From a bacterium (GTDB lineage Bacteria; SZUA-182; DTGQ01), in contig JBFLZW010000050.1 in NCBI GenBank assembly GCA_040755755.1, positions 34,112-98,111 on the forward strand: a stretch of 64,000 bases of DNA. The letters are read 5' to 3'. The translations under genes were made by a program, and so were the position numbers. The notes under the pieces were generated by a model. The model searched no databases. It was not told the DNA's origin and saw nothing but the letters and a program-made list of their open reading frames with translations. Below, in pieces: positions 7,692-17,006 of the stretch (positions within the stretch are counted from its first letter, which is position 1; each line of letters begins with the position of its first letter).

Positions 7692-10600
7692 TTACTGTCC
7701 CCCTTGCCTGATCCGGCTGCCGGTGCCGTCTGAGCGGGCAGGAAAAACCTCAAGATAGCGGGGCATGCGCTCGCGAAGCTCACCTACATGGCTGATGATG
7801 CCTACGATGCGGTCCTGCTGGGACTGGAGCCGTTCCAGGGTATTCATGACCAGGTCCAGTTTTTCATTATCCAGGGTGCCGAATCCTTCATCGAGGAAGA
7901 AAAATCCAAGGTGTTGTGATCTGCCCCGTGCCTGGACCTGGGACGAGAGGGCCAGGGCCAGGGAGAGTGCGGTCAGAAAGGTTTCTCCGCCGGAAAGAGT
8001 CGATACCGGCCGCTCCTTCGCGCCGTTGAAGCTGTCGATCATAAAGAAATTGTTATCCTGGTCCACCCGTAAGGTGTATCGCTCCCTGGTCAGAAACCGC
8101 AGGCACTCGGAGGCCTCACGGCACATATACTCCAGGTATTCATGGCTGAGGAAGGTGACCAGGGCCCGTCCCCGGAACAGCCGGGCCAGCTCATCGGCCT
8201 GATCGATGCGCCGGTCAAGGGCTTTCATCTCCTGATCGATCGCCTGCCACCGCAGGTGGTTTTTCTCAAGCTTTTCCAGTTCGCCGCTGACCACAGCCAG
8301 GTTCCTGTCCTCAGTCTCGACCTGCTGGTGCAGGGTTTGGCAGCGCTCAAGGAGTACGGCATAGGCGGCAGGATCAAAGGATTGCCCTGCCAGTTTATCC
8401 GCCACCGATGCCAGCCGGTCCCGGTTGAGAAGGACCGCCTCCTGGTATCGCCTGATCTCCTGCTGGAGCCGGGCAAGGTCTCCCCGCTCCATCATGGCCT
8501 CGTGTGCGGCCTCGCTCGAAGGGAACTCTTCCTGGCGCAGCCGCTCGTCGAGGGCGATTTTCGCCCGCTCTTCGTTCTCGATCAGGCTCTCCAGTTTCCC
8601 CCGGCAGGTATCGAGATCGGAATGGAGCTTATTCACCAGCTTCTCGGAGTGCTGAAAGCGCTCCTGAGCTTCCTGGAACCGTTTTTCCAGAGAGGTAATG
8701 GCTGTTTCATTCTCCTCGATCAGGCTGCGGATGGGGCGTCCCTGGGTTATGGCCTGGATGGAACGCTCAAGATCGGCCAGCCCTTCGGCCAGACCGGCCA
8801 GGCTCGACTGCAGGGAGGACTGGCGGATTTCGAGCTCGGCCTTCTTCTGCCGCGCCTGCTCCATTTTCCGGCGAAGCTCCTCGATAAACAGAGTCTGCTT
8901 TTTTTGCCGCTCCTGCACGAGGGCCAGGGTGCTTTCCTGCTTTGCCAGGGCCTGATACTGTTCCCGGATTTCATCACGGGAGAGAGCCGGAGCCTGTTCT
9001 CTGAGCTCAGCCGAAAGCCGCTGGCTTTCCTCCTGCTGCATGGTCACTTTCTTCTGCTGCCTCTCGATTTCCCTGGAGACACCTGCAAGGCTGGCGGCCA
9101 TTTTGGCTATCCGGACCTCGAACTGGGAGAATTTCTTCTGCTGCTCCTGCCATCCCTTTTTCTCCTTTTCCCATCGGGCCATCTCCTCACGGAGCCCTTC
9201 AGACAAAGCCGGGGCAGGATGCTGCCGTGAGCCGCAGACCGGACAGGGGGTGCCCTCTTTCAGGCGCAGGGCAAGGTGCGCCCCTTCACTCCTTAATTTT
9301 ACCTGGTCAATCTCCTGATCGCAGTGCACAAGAGCCTCCTGAATCCCTTTTCGCTCAGCCTCCACCAGGTTTTCCACCCCGCCTGCCTGCCAGTCAGGAA
9401 GGGAGCCTGCCCGTGACCAGAAAAGCGATTCCTTCAGGTGTCCCTGGATGGCTGCCAGCCACTGCTTCTCGGCCTGCTTGTGCTCCCCAAGGTTTTTATT
9501 CAGGATGCCCAGCTCATTGGCCAGGACCTTTTCCTTTTCCTCAAGCAGGCAAAGATGCTGATAGGCTGTCTGAATGGCGTGCTTCCTGACCGGATCGACC
9601 GTATTGTGCTCGATTTCCCGGTTGATTTTTTCAAGCCGCTCCTGCTCGGTCTGCCATCTTTGCTGACCTGCGGCCAGATCTTCGGACAGCCGGGAAAGCT
9701 CCTGGCTGATCCGGGTATTTTCAGCCTGCTGCCTGGCCTGCTCTTTTTTCTTCTCCTTGCTCTGCTCATGAGATTCAAGGCAGCTTTTCAGGGTCTGCCT
9801 GCGCTCAAAGAGCCCTGGCCGGTTTTCCTCCCGCCTGCGGGAGATAAGCTCATAGTTCTCTTTCTCCTTCTGGTGCGCACCTTGTTGTCCTTCCAGGGCT
9901 TTTTGCTGCCGGGCCAGGCTCAGGGCTTCTTTCTCCCGTGCGGCCTGAAGATCACGGAGCAGCTCGAGGTCCCTCCGGCACCGTTCCGCACGCTCAGCCA
10001 GAGCGGTCCGCTCCCGTGTTTGCCTCATGGCCTCTTCCTGCTCTTCGAGGGCTTTTTTCTCCTTCTCAAGCTTGGTTTTCTCTTCAAACCATTCCTTGAT
10101 CCGCCGCTGCCCCTCCTCTTCCTGGCGGAGTTTTTCAAGGCTTTGTTTGTGCTCCTGTGCAAGACGGGCCAGCCGCGCCTGTTCCTCCCTCCTGGCCTCC
10201 AGGACGGGAAGCGAGCAGTCTCCCAGACCCCGCGCTTCGGCCTCAAGCTCCCGCCTGCGGCTTTCGGCCTGTTCTTTGGTCCGGCTGGCTTTTTCGTAAA
10301 TCTTTTGCCCGTAGCAGGAGAGGTTGAAAATATTTTCCAGCATGGCTGCCTTGTCTTTGCCCTTCAGGGAGAGAAAGGCATCGAACTTTCCCTGCGGAAG
10401 CACTACGGCCCGGGTAAACTCCTCCTCGCTCAGTCCGATGAGCTTTTCGACGGCAGCCTTGACTTCGGTAATTTTCTCGGCATAGGGAACATACTCCCCG
10501 GTGTCAGGATTCAGGCGGCAGAGAAGCGACCGTTTGTTAATCACGGCATGCGGGTCATCTTTTACCCTCTGGTATCGCTGCTCTACCTGATATCGCTCGT

Positions 10601-10856
10601 TCCCCAGCTCAAACTCAAACCTCACCCAGAGCTTCTCGCTGTTTTGATGGATGATGCCCTGGGTGCCCTTACTGGCCCGCTCCACGTTCCCGTAGAGGGC
10701 CAGGGTCATGGCATCCAGAATAGTGGATTTCCCGGCACCCGTAGGGCCGAAGATCCCGAACAGGCCGCTGGCTCCAAGCCAGGCAAAATCGATATCCTGG
10801 GGATCGCAGTCGCAGTAGCTGTGCAGGCCGCAAAATTCAAGCCGAAGCGGTTTCAT
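7692..10856 (-). CDS. sbcC: SbcC, ATPase subunit of the SbcCD (Mre11-Rad50-like) nuclease
   Basis: This SMC-like ATPase works with SbcD to open hairpins and blocked ends during DNA repair. The 1054 residues start MKPLRLEFCGLHSY. Walker A GPTGAGKST is near residue 40. Two long Glu/Arg/Gln-rich coiled coils flank the zinc hook CPVCG (Cys538, Cys541), where two complexes join. The ABC signature LSGGETF is near 955 and Walker B FFFLDEGFGTLD near 988. The size is normal for the family. It follows sbcD on the same strand after an 85-bp gap that contains a short tandem repeat. The antisense strand is unusually open because of the biased coiled-coil codons; those frames are not genes. Confidence 0.95.
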   Translation of the reverse strand: MKPLRLEFCGLHSYCDCDPQDIDFAWLGASGLFGIFGPTGAGKSTILDAMTLALYGNVERASKGTQGIIHQNSEKLWVRFEFELGNERYQVEQRYQRVKDDPHAVINKRSLLCRLNPDTGEYVPYAEKITEVKAAVEKLIGLSEEEFTRAVVLPQGKFDAFLSLKGKDKAAMLENIFNLSCYGQKIYEKASRTKEQAESRRRELEAEARGLGDCSLPVLEARREEQARLARLAQEHKQSLEKLRQEEEGQRRIKEWFEEKTKLEKEKKALEEQEEAMRQTRERTALAERAERCRRDLELLRDLQAAREKEALSLARQQKALEGQQGAHQKEKENYELISRRREENRPGLFERRQTLKSCLESHEQSKEKKKEQARQQAENTRISQELSRLSEDLAAGQQRWQTEQERLEKINREIEHNTVDPVRKHAIQTAYQHLCLLEEKEKVLANELGILNKNLGEHKQAEKQWLAAIQGHLKESLFWSRAGSLPDWQAGGVENLVEAERKGIQEALVHCDQEIDQVKLRSEGAHLALRLKEGTPCPVCGSRQHPAPALSEGLREEMARWEKEKKGWQEQQKKFSQFEVRIAKMAASLAGVSREIERQQKKVTMQQEESQRLSAELREQAPALSRDEIREQYQALAKQESTLALVQERQKKQTLFIEELRRKMEQARQKKAELEIRQSSLQSSLAGLAEGLADLERSIQAITQGRPIRSLIEENETAITSLEKRFQEAQERFQHSEKLVNKLHSDLDTCRGKLESLIENEERAKIALDERLRQEEFPSSEAAHEAMMERGDLARLQQEIRRYQEAVLLNRDRLASVADKLAGQSFDPAAYAVLLERCQTLHQQVETEDRNLAVVSGELEKLEKNHLRWQAIDQEMKALDRRIDQADELARLFRGRALVTFLSHEYLEYMCREASECLRFLTRERYTLRVDQDNNFFMIDSFNGAKERPVSTLSGGETFLTALSLALALSSQVQARGRSQHLGFFFLDEGFGTLDNEKLDLVMNTLERLQSQQDRIVGIISHVGELRERMPRYLEVFPARSDGTGSRIRQGGQ

Positions 10857-10895
10857 GGGCTGTCTCCCTTCGTATTAATGGCATTACCATATCTC

Positions 10896-10935
10896 CACTG
10901 ACCACTCATCACTGGCCACTGAATCACTGACCACT
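10896..10935. repeat. Three copies of an 11-bp repeat between sbcD and sbcC
   Basis: CACTGACCACT (10896-10906), CACTGGCCACT (10910-10920) and CACTGACCACT (10925-10935) recur with spacers of 3 and 4 bp. This is a short variable-number-type repeat in the only gap of the sbcDC unit. No protein or RNA function is suggested. Confidence 0.7.
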
Positions 10936-10941
10936 ATCATC

Positions 10942-12192
10942 CTAATCATCCATTTCCTCAAGGTCCTGGGTCAATTCCACGAAAAGGTCGAGCAGTTCCT
11001 TCGAGGGTTCGGCACTGGCATTTTTCTGCCGGTAGAAGGCCACGAATTTTTCGATCAGGGAAAGCTCGGCCAGCCGTCTGGCAGGCACTCCGGCATCTGC
11101 GGGCTGGCCGCCGTCTGTGGGCGGAGTTCTGCGTAAGGTGACAATGTGATTATGCCTGCTTCTCAACTCCTTCATTTCCATTGTGCCCAATGGCTGAGGA
11201 TGGATGATTTCCATGTCCACCCACTGGTTCCTGTTTTCCGGCTGACCGCACCAGGCTAAGGCCTCCTGGTAGGATTGAAAGGTTTTTCGCACCAGGGGAA
11301 GCCCGCATTTCAGCGGCACTTCAGTGATCCTGGCTGCCTGGCCCGGCTCGGCCTCCACCAGGATCACCCGTTTTTGCTGCCCTGCCTCGGAAAAACTGTA
11401 GGCCAGCGGAGAGCCGCTGTAGCAGACAGGATAGCCAGCTTCATGGAAAGATTGTGGCCGGTGCAGATGCCCCAGAGCCACGTACTGGATATGAGAAGAT
11501 GCGGGCAGGTCAGCAGGCTGGATGGCGTTCAGGCCGCCGATGGACAGCATACGCTCGGAATCGGATGGCATGCCCTGACCGTAGAAGAGGTGAGAGAGAA
11601 TGATATTGACCGTATCTTCCCGGAACTGTCCGGCCATGATGCCGAGGACTTCCTGAATCTTCTGGCGGTAGGCAAGCACCGTCTTCCCATCGTCACCGGC
11701 AAAGTGGAGGTGAAACAGCTCTCCCAGCCGGGCTTCCGAAGGGTAAGCCAGGGTGACCAGCGTGACCTGATGATCGCAGCCCGGTACCTGAAGGCGAACC
11801 CAGCCAGGACCGCTGGCCGTACGCTGCACCCCGTGCCGCGCTCCTCCCAGAGAAGCCGTATCCCGGGGAAAGCCGATCAGGGTGATACCATGATGCCTGG
11901 CCAGGTATTCCGGAGCGGCAAGCCGCTCCGGATTGTCGTGGTTTCCGGCAATCACTACCACGGCGCGCCTGCCGTTGTCTGCCAGTTTCTCCAGAGCATA
12001 ATAGAAAAGATCTTCGGCTTCAGCCGAAGGGTTGAAAACGTCGTAAACATCACCGGCGATCAGGACCAGATGCACATCGTGGTCCACCACGATCTGATGC
12101 AGCTCATCGATAAATTCCTTCTGCTCCGGAATCCGGGAGCACCCTTCCAGTGTCTTGCCAAGATGCCAGTCAGAGGTGTGAATAATCCTCAT
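10942..12192 (-). CDS. sbcD: SbcD, nuclease subunit of SbcCD
   Basis: This Mre11-like metallophosphoesterase has 416 residues. Its metal-binding motifs come in family order: SDWHLGK (residues 7-13), LIAGDVYD near 48, VVIAGNHDNPE near 82 and ALGHLHRPQ near 235. The C-terminal capping region with acidic tail (DLFVELTQDLEEMDD) is typical. It supplies the exonuclease and endonuclease activity that SbcC gates with ATP. It is first in the sbcDC pair and starts at ATG 12192 with MRIIHTSDWHLG, as homologues do. Confidence 0.95.
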   Translation of the reverse strand: MRIIHTSDWHLGKTLEGCSRIPEQKEFIDELHQIVVDHDVHLVLIAGDVYDVFNPSAEAEDLFYYALEKLADNGRRAVVVIAGNHDNPERLAAPEYLARHHGITLIGFPRDTASLGGARHGVQRTASGPGWVRLQVPGCDHQVTLVTLAYPSEARLGELFHLHFAGDDGKTVLAYRQKIQEVLGIMAGQFREDTVNIILSHLFYGQGMPSDSERMLSIGGLNAIQPADLPASSHIQYVALGHLHRPQSFHEAGYPVCYSGSPLAYSFSEAGQQKRVILVEAEPGQAARITEVPLKCGLPLVRKTFQSYQEALAWCGQPENRNQWVDMEIIHPQPLGTMEMKELRSRHNHIVTLRRTPPTDGGQPADAGVPARRLAELSLIEKFVAFYRQKNASAEPSKELLDLFVELTQDLEEMDD

Positions 12193-12543
12193 CCTTAATT
12201 TCTCCTGCTTGTAAGATTGCAGTTGCGTGCGGTTGTTGTCGCTTGTGCAGCGACATGCGGCAGCCGAACAAAAGAGAATAGCTTTCAGCAGCTTACAGCT
12301 TCAAAACCAGGTCGAAAGGATGCCGAAACGACACTTCCCCAGCAGGGGGAAAGTGCTCGTACAAGGTGATCAATGTGGTCAAAGTACTTAAAATATAAGA
12401 TATTCTTAAGAAAATGACGAGAAAAAAGAATTACTTGGCATTCATTGATGTAACCCTATAGATCATAGCCAAGCCGAGAATGGTTGTCAAGAGGGCTGAT
12501 TGAAGGGCAGGTTTGTCCCTCTCGAAAATGAGATGCTTTTATC
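12193..12543. other. Intergenic region between sbcD and the tad locus
   Basis: This gap of 351 bp contains a hairpin near 12332-12354 (CACTTCCCC against GGGGGAAAGTG with bulges) and an AT-rich part at 12365-12440. It should hold the sbcDC promoter and the end of the tad transcript. Neither could be placed with confidence. Confidence 0.3.
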
Positions 12544-13629
12544 TCATTTTGTGCCTGCCAGGGCTGATTGTGCCCTGTGCAGATTCTCGCTGGCCCTGGA
12601 ATAGAAGACCGGCCTGGCTGCAATCGCCTTCTCAAAATACTGGATCGCCTCCTGGTATTTCCCCTCGGCCATGTACAGGTATCCGATGTTGTTATAGGCG
12701 GCTGCCTCATCTCCCGCACCTTTTTTGAAAGCCTCCAGTGCATCTGCATATCTTCCCAGTTTCCCGAAGGCCAGTCCGAGATTATTGTACGTCGCTTGAT
12801 TTACCGGCCGTATTCTTGAGGCTCTGGATAAGATATCCGCTGCCTTTTCATAATCCTGAGCTGAATAGTAGGACATTCCCAAATTATTCAGCAGGGGGCC
12901 TGAACCGGGATTGATAGCTATGGCCTTCTGGTACTCACTGATAGCGGATTCATACTGCTTCTCCAGGTCATAAATCAGGCCCAGGGAAGCATGGGCCCGC
13001 CACGATTGCGGATTAAGACTTACCGCCTCGGAGAAGTTATCTTTCGCTTCATCCAGTTCTCCTCTGGCCAGAAACACGCGCCCTTTACCCTCATAGGCCA
13101 GGGCATTCCGGGGATCGGTTTTCAGAATCTCTTCAAAGGCTGTCAGCGCTTCTTCGGTCAGTCCCTTCCGTAAACAGAGGATCCCCAACTTGTAATGAAC
13201 ATTGGCCTGATGAGGATACAGGTGAAGGGCCTTGTCATATTGCAGAAGAGCCAGGCCTATTTTACCCTGCCTGATATACTGATCGCCAAGCTTCTCATAT
13301 CCCTCCACGGCTTGGACGGCAGTAGTGGAAAACCGGCTCGTTCTTTTTTTCTCCGGGGTGGGGGGAGGAGACCATCGCGTTCTCTTGTGCGCAATGGGAA
13401 ACCAGCTCTTTCCCTCCTCCCCGGCAGTTGCTGAAGCCCTTTGTTTTTGCAGTGTCTGCAACCTCGTGTATTCAAGCTCACGAAATCTGTTCTTCTTATT
13501 CCCCCACCTGGCGCAGCCAACCACGCCAGCGATAACAGCCGCCCCCAGAAGAGTGTACATAAGAGTACAAAAGCATGAAATGGATAACTGTATGGTCAGG
13601 CTTAATTTGCTGCGGTCAAGCGTATTCAC
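12544..13629 (-). CDS. TadD-like TPR protein, probable lipoprotein
   Basis: The 361-residue protein has a hydrophobic N-terminus ending in GVVGCARWG, which fits a lipobox with Cys at about residue 39 of the long form. A start at ATG 13560 would place that Cys near residue 16. A basic linker with duplicated RTRW/RTSR segments follows. At least six tetratricopeptide repeats run from about residue 110 to the end (for example KLGDQYIRQGKIGLALLQYD, LNNLGMSYYSAQDYEKAADI). TadD proteins are TPR lipoproteins needed for Flp pilus assembly. This gene is last in the tad cluster, 63 bp after tadC, which supports that role. Confidence 0.8.
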   Translation of the reverse strand: MNTLDRSKLSLTIQLSISCFCTLMYTLLGAAVIAGVVGCARWGNKKNRFRELEYTRLQTLQKQRASATAGEEGKSWFPIAHKRTRWSPPPTPEKKRTSRFSTTAVQAVEGYEKLGDQYIRQGKIGLALLQYDKALHLYPHQANVHYKLGILCLRKGLTEEALTAFEEILKTDPRNALAYEGKGRVFLARGELDEAKDNFSEAVSLNPQSWRAHASLGLIYDLEKQYESAISEYQKAIAINPGSGPLLNNLGMSYYSAQDYEKAADILSRASRIRPVNQATYNNLGLAFGKLGRYADALEAFKKGAGDEAAAYNNIGYLYMAEGKYQEAIQYFEKAIAARPVFYSRASENLHRAQSALAGTK

Positions 13630-13692
13630 GGAATAACGTTTTCTCCTTCAATTAGTTGTGTGATTTAGTTGTATGATTTTGGGTGATAATGT

Positions 13693-14670
13693 TCATCTGC
13701 GCAACAACTGGGGCAGTTTATCGATTATTTTAATAACCGGCGGTCCCAGGATAACGATCAAAAGGGAAGGGAAAATGAAAAAAATAAGAGGAAACAGGAT
13801 CTTGACCGGTAATTTGCCAGCCATCTCTTCCGCTCTTTGCTGTCTTTTGACCCGCATGGCATCTGAATGGATCCTCAGTGCCTGGGCTATACTGGTGCCA
13901 AACCGTTCTGCCTGGATCAATAAGGTTACCAGGCTCTTTACATCTTCGAGGTCGGTTCTGAAGGCCAGGCTTCTCAGGGCATCGATACGCGATTTTCCAG
14001 CCCTCAGTTCCAGATTGAGTACCTGAAGCTCATCGCTGATTTCCTGATTGACCAGCCTCATTTCCTCGGCAACCCGGTTAATGGCGGCATCCAATCCCAT
14101 CCCTGCCTCAACGCAGACAACTAAAAGGTCCAGTGAGTCCGGAAAGCCTTCGCATATCTTCTCTTTTCTCCGGTCAGTATGTGCCCGGAGCCAGATATGA
14201 GGCAGATAAAAGCCTGCCACGGCCATCAGGAGCAGGATAAATGCCAGGAATTTGTGCTCGACAGGCCTGGGGAGAATGAGCTGAACAAACAGACAGGCGG
14301 ATGGCAGCAGAATAGCGAAAAAACCCTTGGCACCGAAGAAGATAATAGCTGCATTTCTGCTCCGGTAGCCAGCCCGGAGGAGATTTTTCTGCATGCTGGA
14401 TAACTCCCCCTCGCTCTTTGGCTTCACGAAATTTCCCAGCCTGCTCATGATCCTGACCAGGTATTGTTTAATCCAGGTGAAAACAGCATTTGGCCCTCTT
14501 ACGAGGGTGAGCTCCCTGGTACGCTGCCTGATGCCATCCTGTTTAATTTTTTCCACAAGACTGCGCCGCTCCCGGCAATACCTGACGTAAGAGAAAACCA
14601 GAGCAAGGGTCAGCATAACGGTGATAAAAATTGATGCAGGAAGTAATAACATCATGAAATCATTAACCAT
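13693..14670 (-). CDS. tadC: TadC, inner-membrane platform protein of the Flp pilus
   Basis: The 325-residue protein carries a type II secretion F (GspF) domain at about residues 170-300 (PDSLDLLVVCVEAGMGLDAAINRVAEE). Hydrophobic segments lie at the N-terminus, near 105-150 and at the C-terminus. TadC pairs with TadB as the membrane platform that couples the TadA ATPase to pilin assembly. It starts 4 bp after the tadB stop, so translation is probably coupled. Length and motif order are as expected. Confidence 0.9.
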   Translation of the reverse strand: MVNDFMMLLLPASIFITVMLTLALVFSYVRYCRERRSLVEKIKQDGIRQRTRELTLVRGPNAVFTWIKQYLVRIMSRLGNFVKPKSEGELSSMQKNLLRAGYRSRNAAIIFFGAKGFFAILLPSACLFVQLILPRPVEHKFLAFILLLMAVAGFYLPHIWLRAHTDRRKEKICEGFPDSLDLLVVCVEAGMGLDAAINRVAEEMRLVNQEISDELQVLNLELRAGKSRIDALRSLAFRTDLEDVKSLVTLLIQAERFGTSIAQALRIHSDAMRVKRQQRAEEMAGKLPVKILFPLIFFIFPSLLIVILGPPVIKIIDKLPQLLRR

Positions 14671-14674
14671 ATGA

Positions 14675-15646
14675 CTAAACCTTTATCCTGATCATCTTCC
14701 TCATAACCAGAATTCCCATCCCCATCATGACCAGAGCGCCGAGAGCCAGCTTCACGCCTCGAGGGTCGGTCAGCAGGATTCGGGAATACTCCGGATTTAT
14801 CAAGGACATTAAACCGAACAAGCAAAAGGGAAGGGCGACCAGGATAACCGCCGAGATTCTTCCCTCCGCAGACAGTGCCTGGATATGGCCGCGCAGCTTG
14901 AACCTTTCCCGGATGAGACGGCTGATATTCTCCAGGATTTCGGCCAGGCTCCCGCCGCTCTGCCTCTGGATGATGACGGAAATAGCAAAAAACTTAATAT
15001 CAGGGCAACTGACACGCTCGGTAAGTCCCTTCAAAGCTTCAGGAAATCCAACTCCAAGGTTGATCTGGGCCAGCATTTTTTCAAATTCACTCCCTATGGG
15101 ATCATCAAACTCCTGGGCTACCATCTGGAGCCCTGTGGGGAAAGCCTGCCCTGCTTTCAGGGCCCGGGCAATCAAATTGAGGGCATCGGGCAGTTGTTCC
15201 TCAAACTTGCGCATTCTGCGGTTTCTCTTCAGGGTGAGGAAAAAAAAAGGTAGCATAGCTGCCAGGGCACCTGCGGGCAATCCGATTTTAAAGTTATTAC
15301 CCAACCAGCCAGCAATCAGGGATCCGGCCAGGGCCAGGACAAGGCTGCACAGGACATAAACTCCGAGAGGCTGATGAGTATTGGATTGCTGCAAGAGCTG
15401 ATCGAACCAGCGTATGATCGGAGCTCTGACGTTTGACAGCATCCTGTTGAGCCACGGGATACCACTCAGCTCCTTCTTGCGTCTGATAACCATAGGCGCA
15501 TTCTTTGAAGCCGTGGCAGCGGTTCCCTGCAGTTCCCTCCGGACTCTTCTTGCCTCCGGGTTCCATAATGCTCTGAAAACCTGGAAAATCAGTATCGTAA
15601 AGAGCAGGATAGTGATAAAGAGAAGAACTGTGCCGAAAATTTCCAT
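14675..15646 (-). CDS. tadB: TadB, inner-membrane platform protein of the Flp pilus
   Basis: The 323-residue protein has an N-terminal membrane segment and a central pair of segments near 100-145. A GspF domain has ALNLIARALKAGQAFPTGLQ and the glycine-rich QRQSGGSLAEILENIS typical of TadB. The final membrane helix is near the C-terminus. It is paralogous to the adjacent TadC, and together they form the platform below the pilus. It lies between tadA and tadC with short gaps. Confidence 0.9.
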   Translation of the reverse strand: MEIFGTVLLFITILLFTILIFQVFRALWNPEARRVRRELQGTAATASKNAPMVIRRKKELSGIPWLNRMLSNVRAPIIRWFDQLLQQSNTHQPLGVYVLCSLVLALAGSLIAGWLGNNFKIGLPAGALAAMLPFFFLTLKRNRRMRKFEEQLPDALNLIARALKAGQAFPTGLQMVAQEFDDPIGSEFEKMLAQINLGVGFPEALKGLTERVSCPDIKFFAISVIIQRQSGGSLAEILENISRLIRERFKLRGHIQALSAEGRISAVILVALPFCLFGLMSLINPEYSRILLTDPRGVKLALGALVMMGMGILVMRKMIRIKV

Positions 15647-15666
15647 CGCTGCTATTTTTCCTTTCC

Positions 15667-16989
15667 TTAAATCTCCAATACCTTTGGAGTACTGAAATGT
15701 TCATACGAAAAGGGGATACTTCGCGCCTTAAACCTGTCCACAAACTTTGGTAAGACACCTGTCATTCTGAATCGCCCTTTTACCTTGCCATTATTATCCA
15801 CACCAGTTTGTTCGAAGGAGAAGATTTCCTGTCTGGAGATAATATTTCCCTCCATGCCGGTAATTTCCTGAAGGCTTACCACCTTTCTGCTCCCGTCAAC
15901 CAAACGTGCAGTTTGGATAATGACATTTAAGGCAGAGCTGATATATCTCCTGACCGCCTCATGGGGGATGGTAAGGCCGGACATGGACACCAGTGTCTCT
16001 ACCCTGATCAGAGCATCGAATGGCGTGTTGGCATGGATAGTGGTCAAGGATCCATCATGACCGGTGTTCATAGCCTGAAGCATGTCCAGCACTTCAGCTC
16101 CCCTGACCTCACCAACGATAATGCGTTCAGGCCGCATTCTGAGACTGTTTCTTACCAGCTCCCGCGTACTGATCTCACCCTTCCCCTCGATGTTGGCAGG
16201 ACGTGTTTCCATACGGACCACATGTTCCTGTTTCAGTTGCAGCTCTGCCGCATCTTCGATCGTGATAATCCTCTCGTCCGCCGGAATAAACCGGGAAAGT
16301 ACATTCAGGAGTGTGGTCTTCCCGCTCCCTGTCCCCCCGGAAATCAGAACATTCAATCTCGCTTTCACAATCCCTTGCAGAAGTTCTCCGATTTCCGGAG
16401 TCAGGGTCCTGAACTTGATCAAATCTTCCAGCTCAAGCGGATCAACGGCAAACCGCCTGATAGAGAGCAATGGGCCATCTACGGCAATGGGCGGTATAAC
16501 GGCATTGACTCTGGAGCCGTCAGGCAATCTGGCATCCACCATCGGACAGAATTCATCGATCCGGCGGCCGACAGAGGAGACAATCCTGTCGATGACTTTC
16601 CTCAGATGATCATCATCCCTGAACCGGACATCGGTATGATGGAGTTTTCCGCTCTTCTCCACATATACCTGCCGGTATCCATTAACCATGATGTCTGAGA
16701 TTCCAGAATCACGCATGAAGGGTTCTATTGGCCCAAGCCCGGTGACCTCATCCTGAATCTCCTGATAAAACTGCTCCCTCTCCCCGGGATTCAGGGGCAT
16801 GCTGAACTGGTCCTCTGATAGTATTTCCTCGGTTAACTCCCGGATTTGCCGTTTTAAAGTAGTTTGGTCGAGCGAGTCAATCAGTGACAGATCCAAGACC
16901 TCGATCAGACGGTCATGAACTTTAGCTTTCATGTCGATGTATTCATTTGTTCTTGAAAAGGCGAACGATCTTTCGTTACCCAGGGCCAT
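15667..16989 (-). CDS. tadA: TadA/CpaF, secretion ATPase of the Flp pilus
   Basis: This type II/IV secretion ATPase of 440 residues powers extension, and in some species retraction, of Flp pili. Visible are the N-terminal regulatory helices (1-90), Walker A GGTGSGKTT near residue 215, the acidic ITIEDAAELQL, Walker B IIVGEVRG and the His box GHDGSLTTIHAN. These are the expected motifs in the expected order. It sits 17 bp downstream of the cpaE stop and 20 bp upstream of tadB. A single ATPase gene is normal for tad loci. Confidence 0.95.
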   Translation of the reverse strand: MALGNERSFAFSRTNEYIDMKAKVHDRLIEVLDLSLIDSLDQTTLKRQIRELTEEILSEDQFSMPLNPGEREQFYQEIQDEVTGLGPIEPFMRDSGISDIMVNGYRQVYVEKSGKLHHTDVRFRDDDHLRKVIDRIVSSVGRRIDEFCPMVDARLPDGSRVNAVIPPIAVDGPLLSIRRFAVDPLELEDLIKFRTLTPEIGELLQGIVKARLNVLISGGTGSGKTTLLNVLSRFIPADERIITIEDAAELQLKQEHVVRMETRPANIEGKGEISTRELVRNSLRMRPERIIVGEVRGAEVLDMLQAMNTGHDGSLTTIHANTPFDALIRVETLVSMSGLTIPHEAVRRYISSALNVIIQTARLVDGSRKVVSLQEITGMEGNIISRQEIFSFEQTGVDNNGKVKGRFRMTGVLPKFVDRFKARSIPFSYEHFSTPKVLEI

Positions 16990-17006
16990 GTATTCTCCTT
17001 AATCTT

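Noticed and set aside
9438-10901. A 487-codon open frame on the plus strand opposite sbcC, with other long frames at 8142-9230
   Set aside because: It is antisense to the coiled-coil region of sbcC. Its Leu/Pro/Phe-rich product has no domain, and biased Glu/Gln/Arg codons explain the openness.
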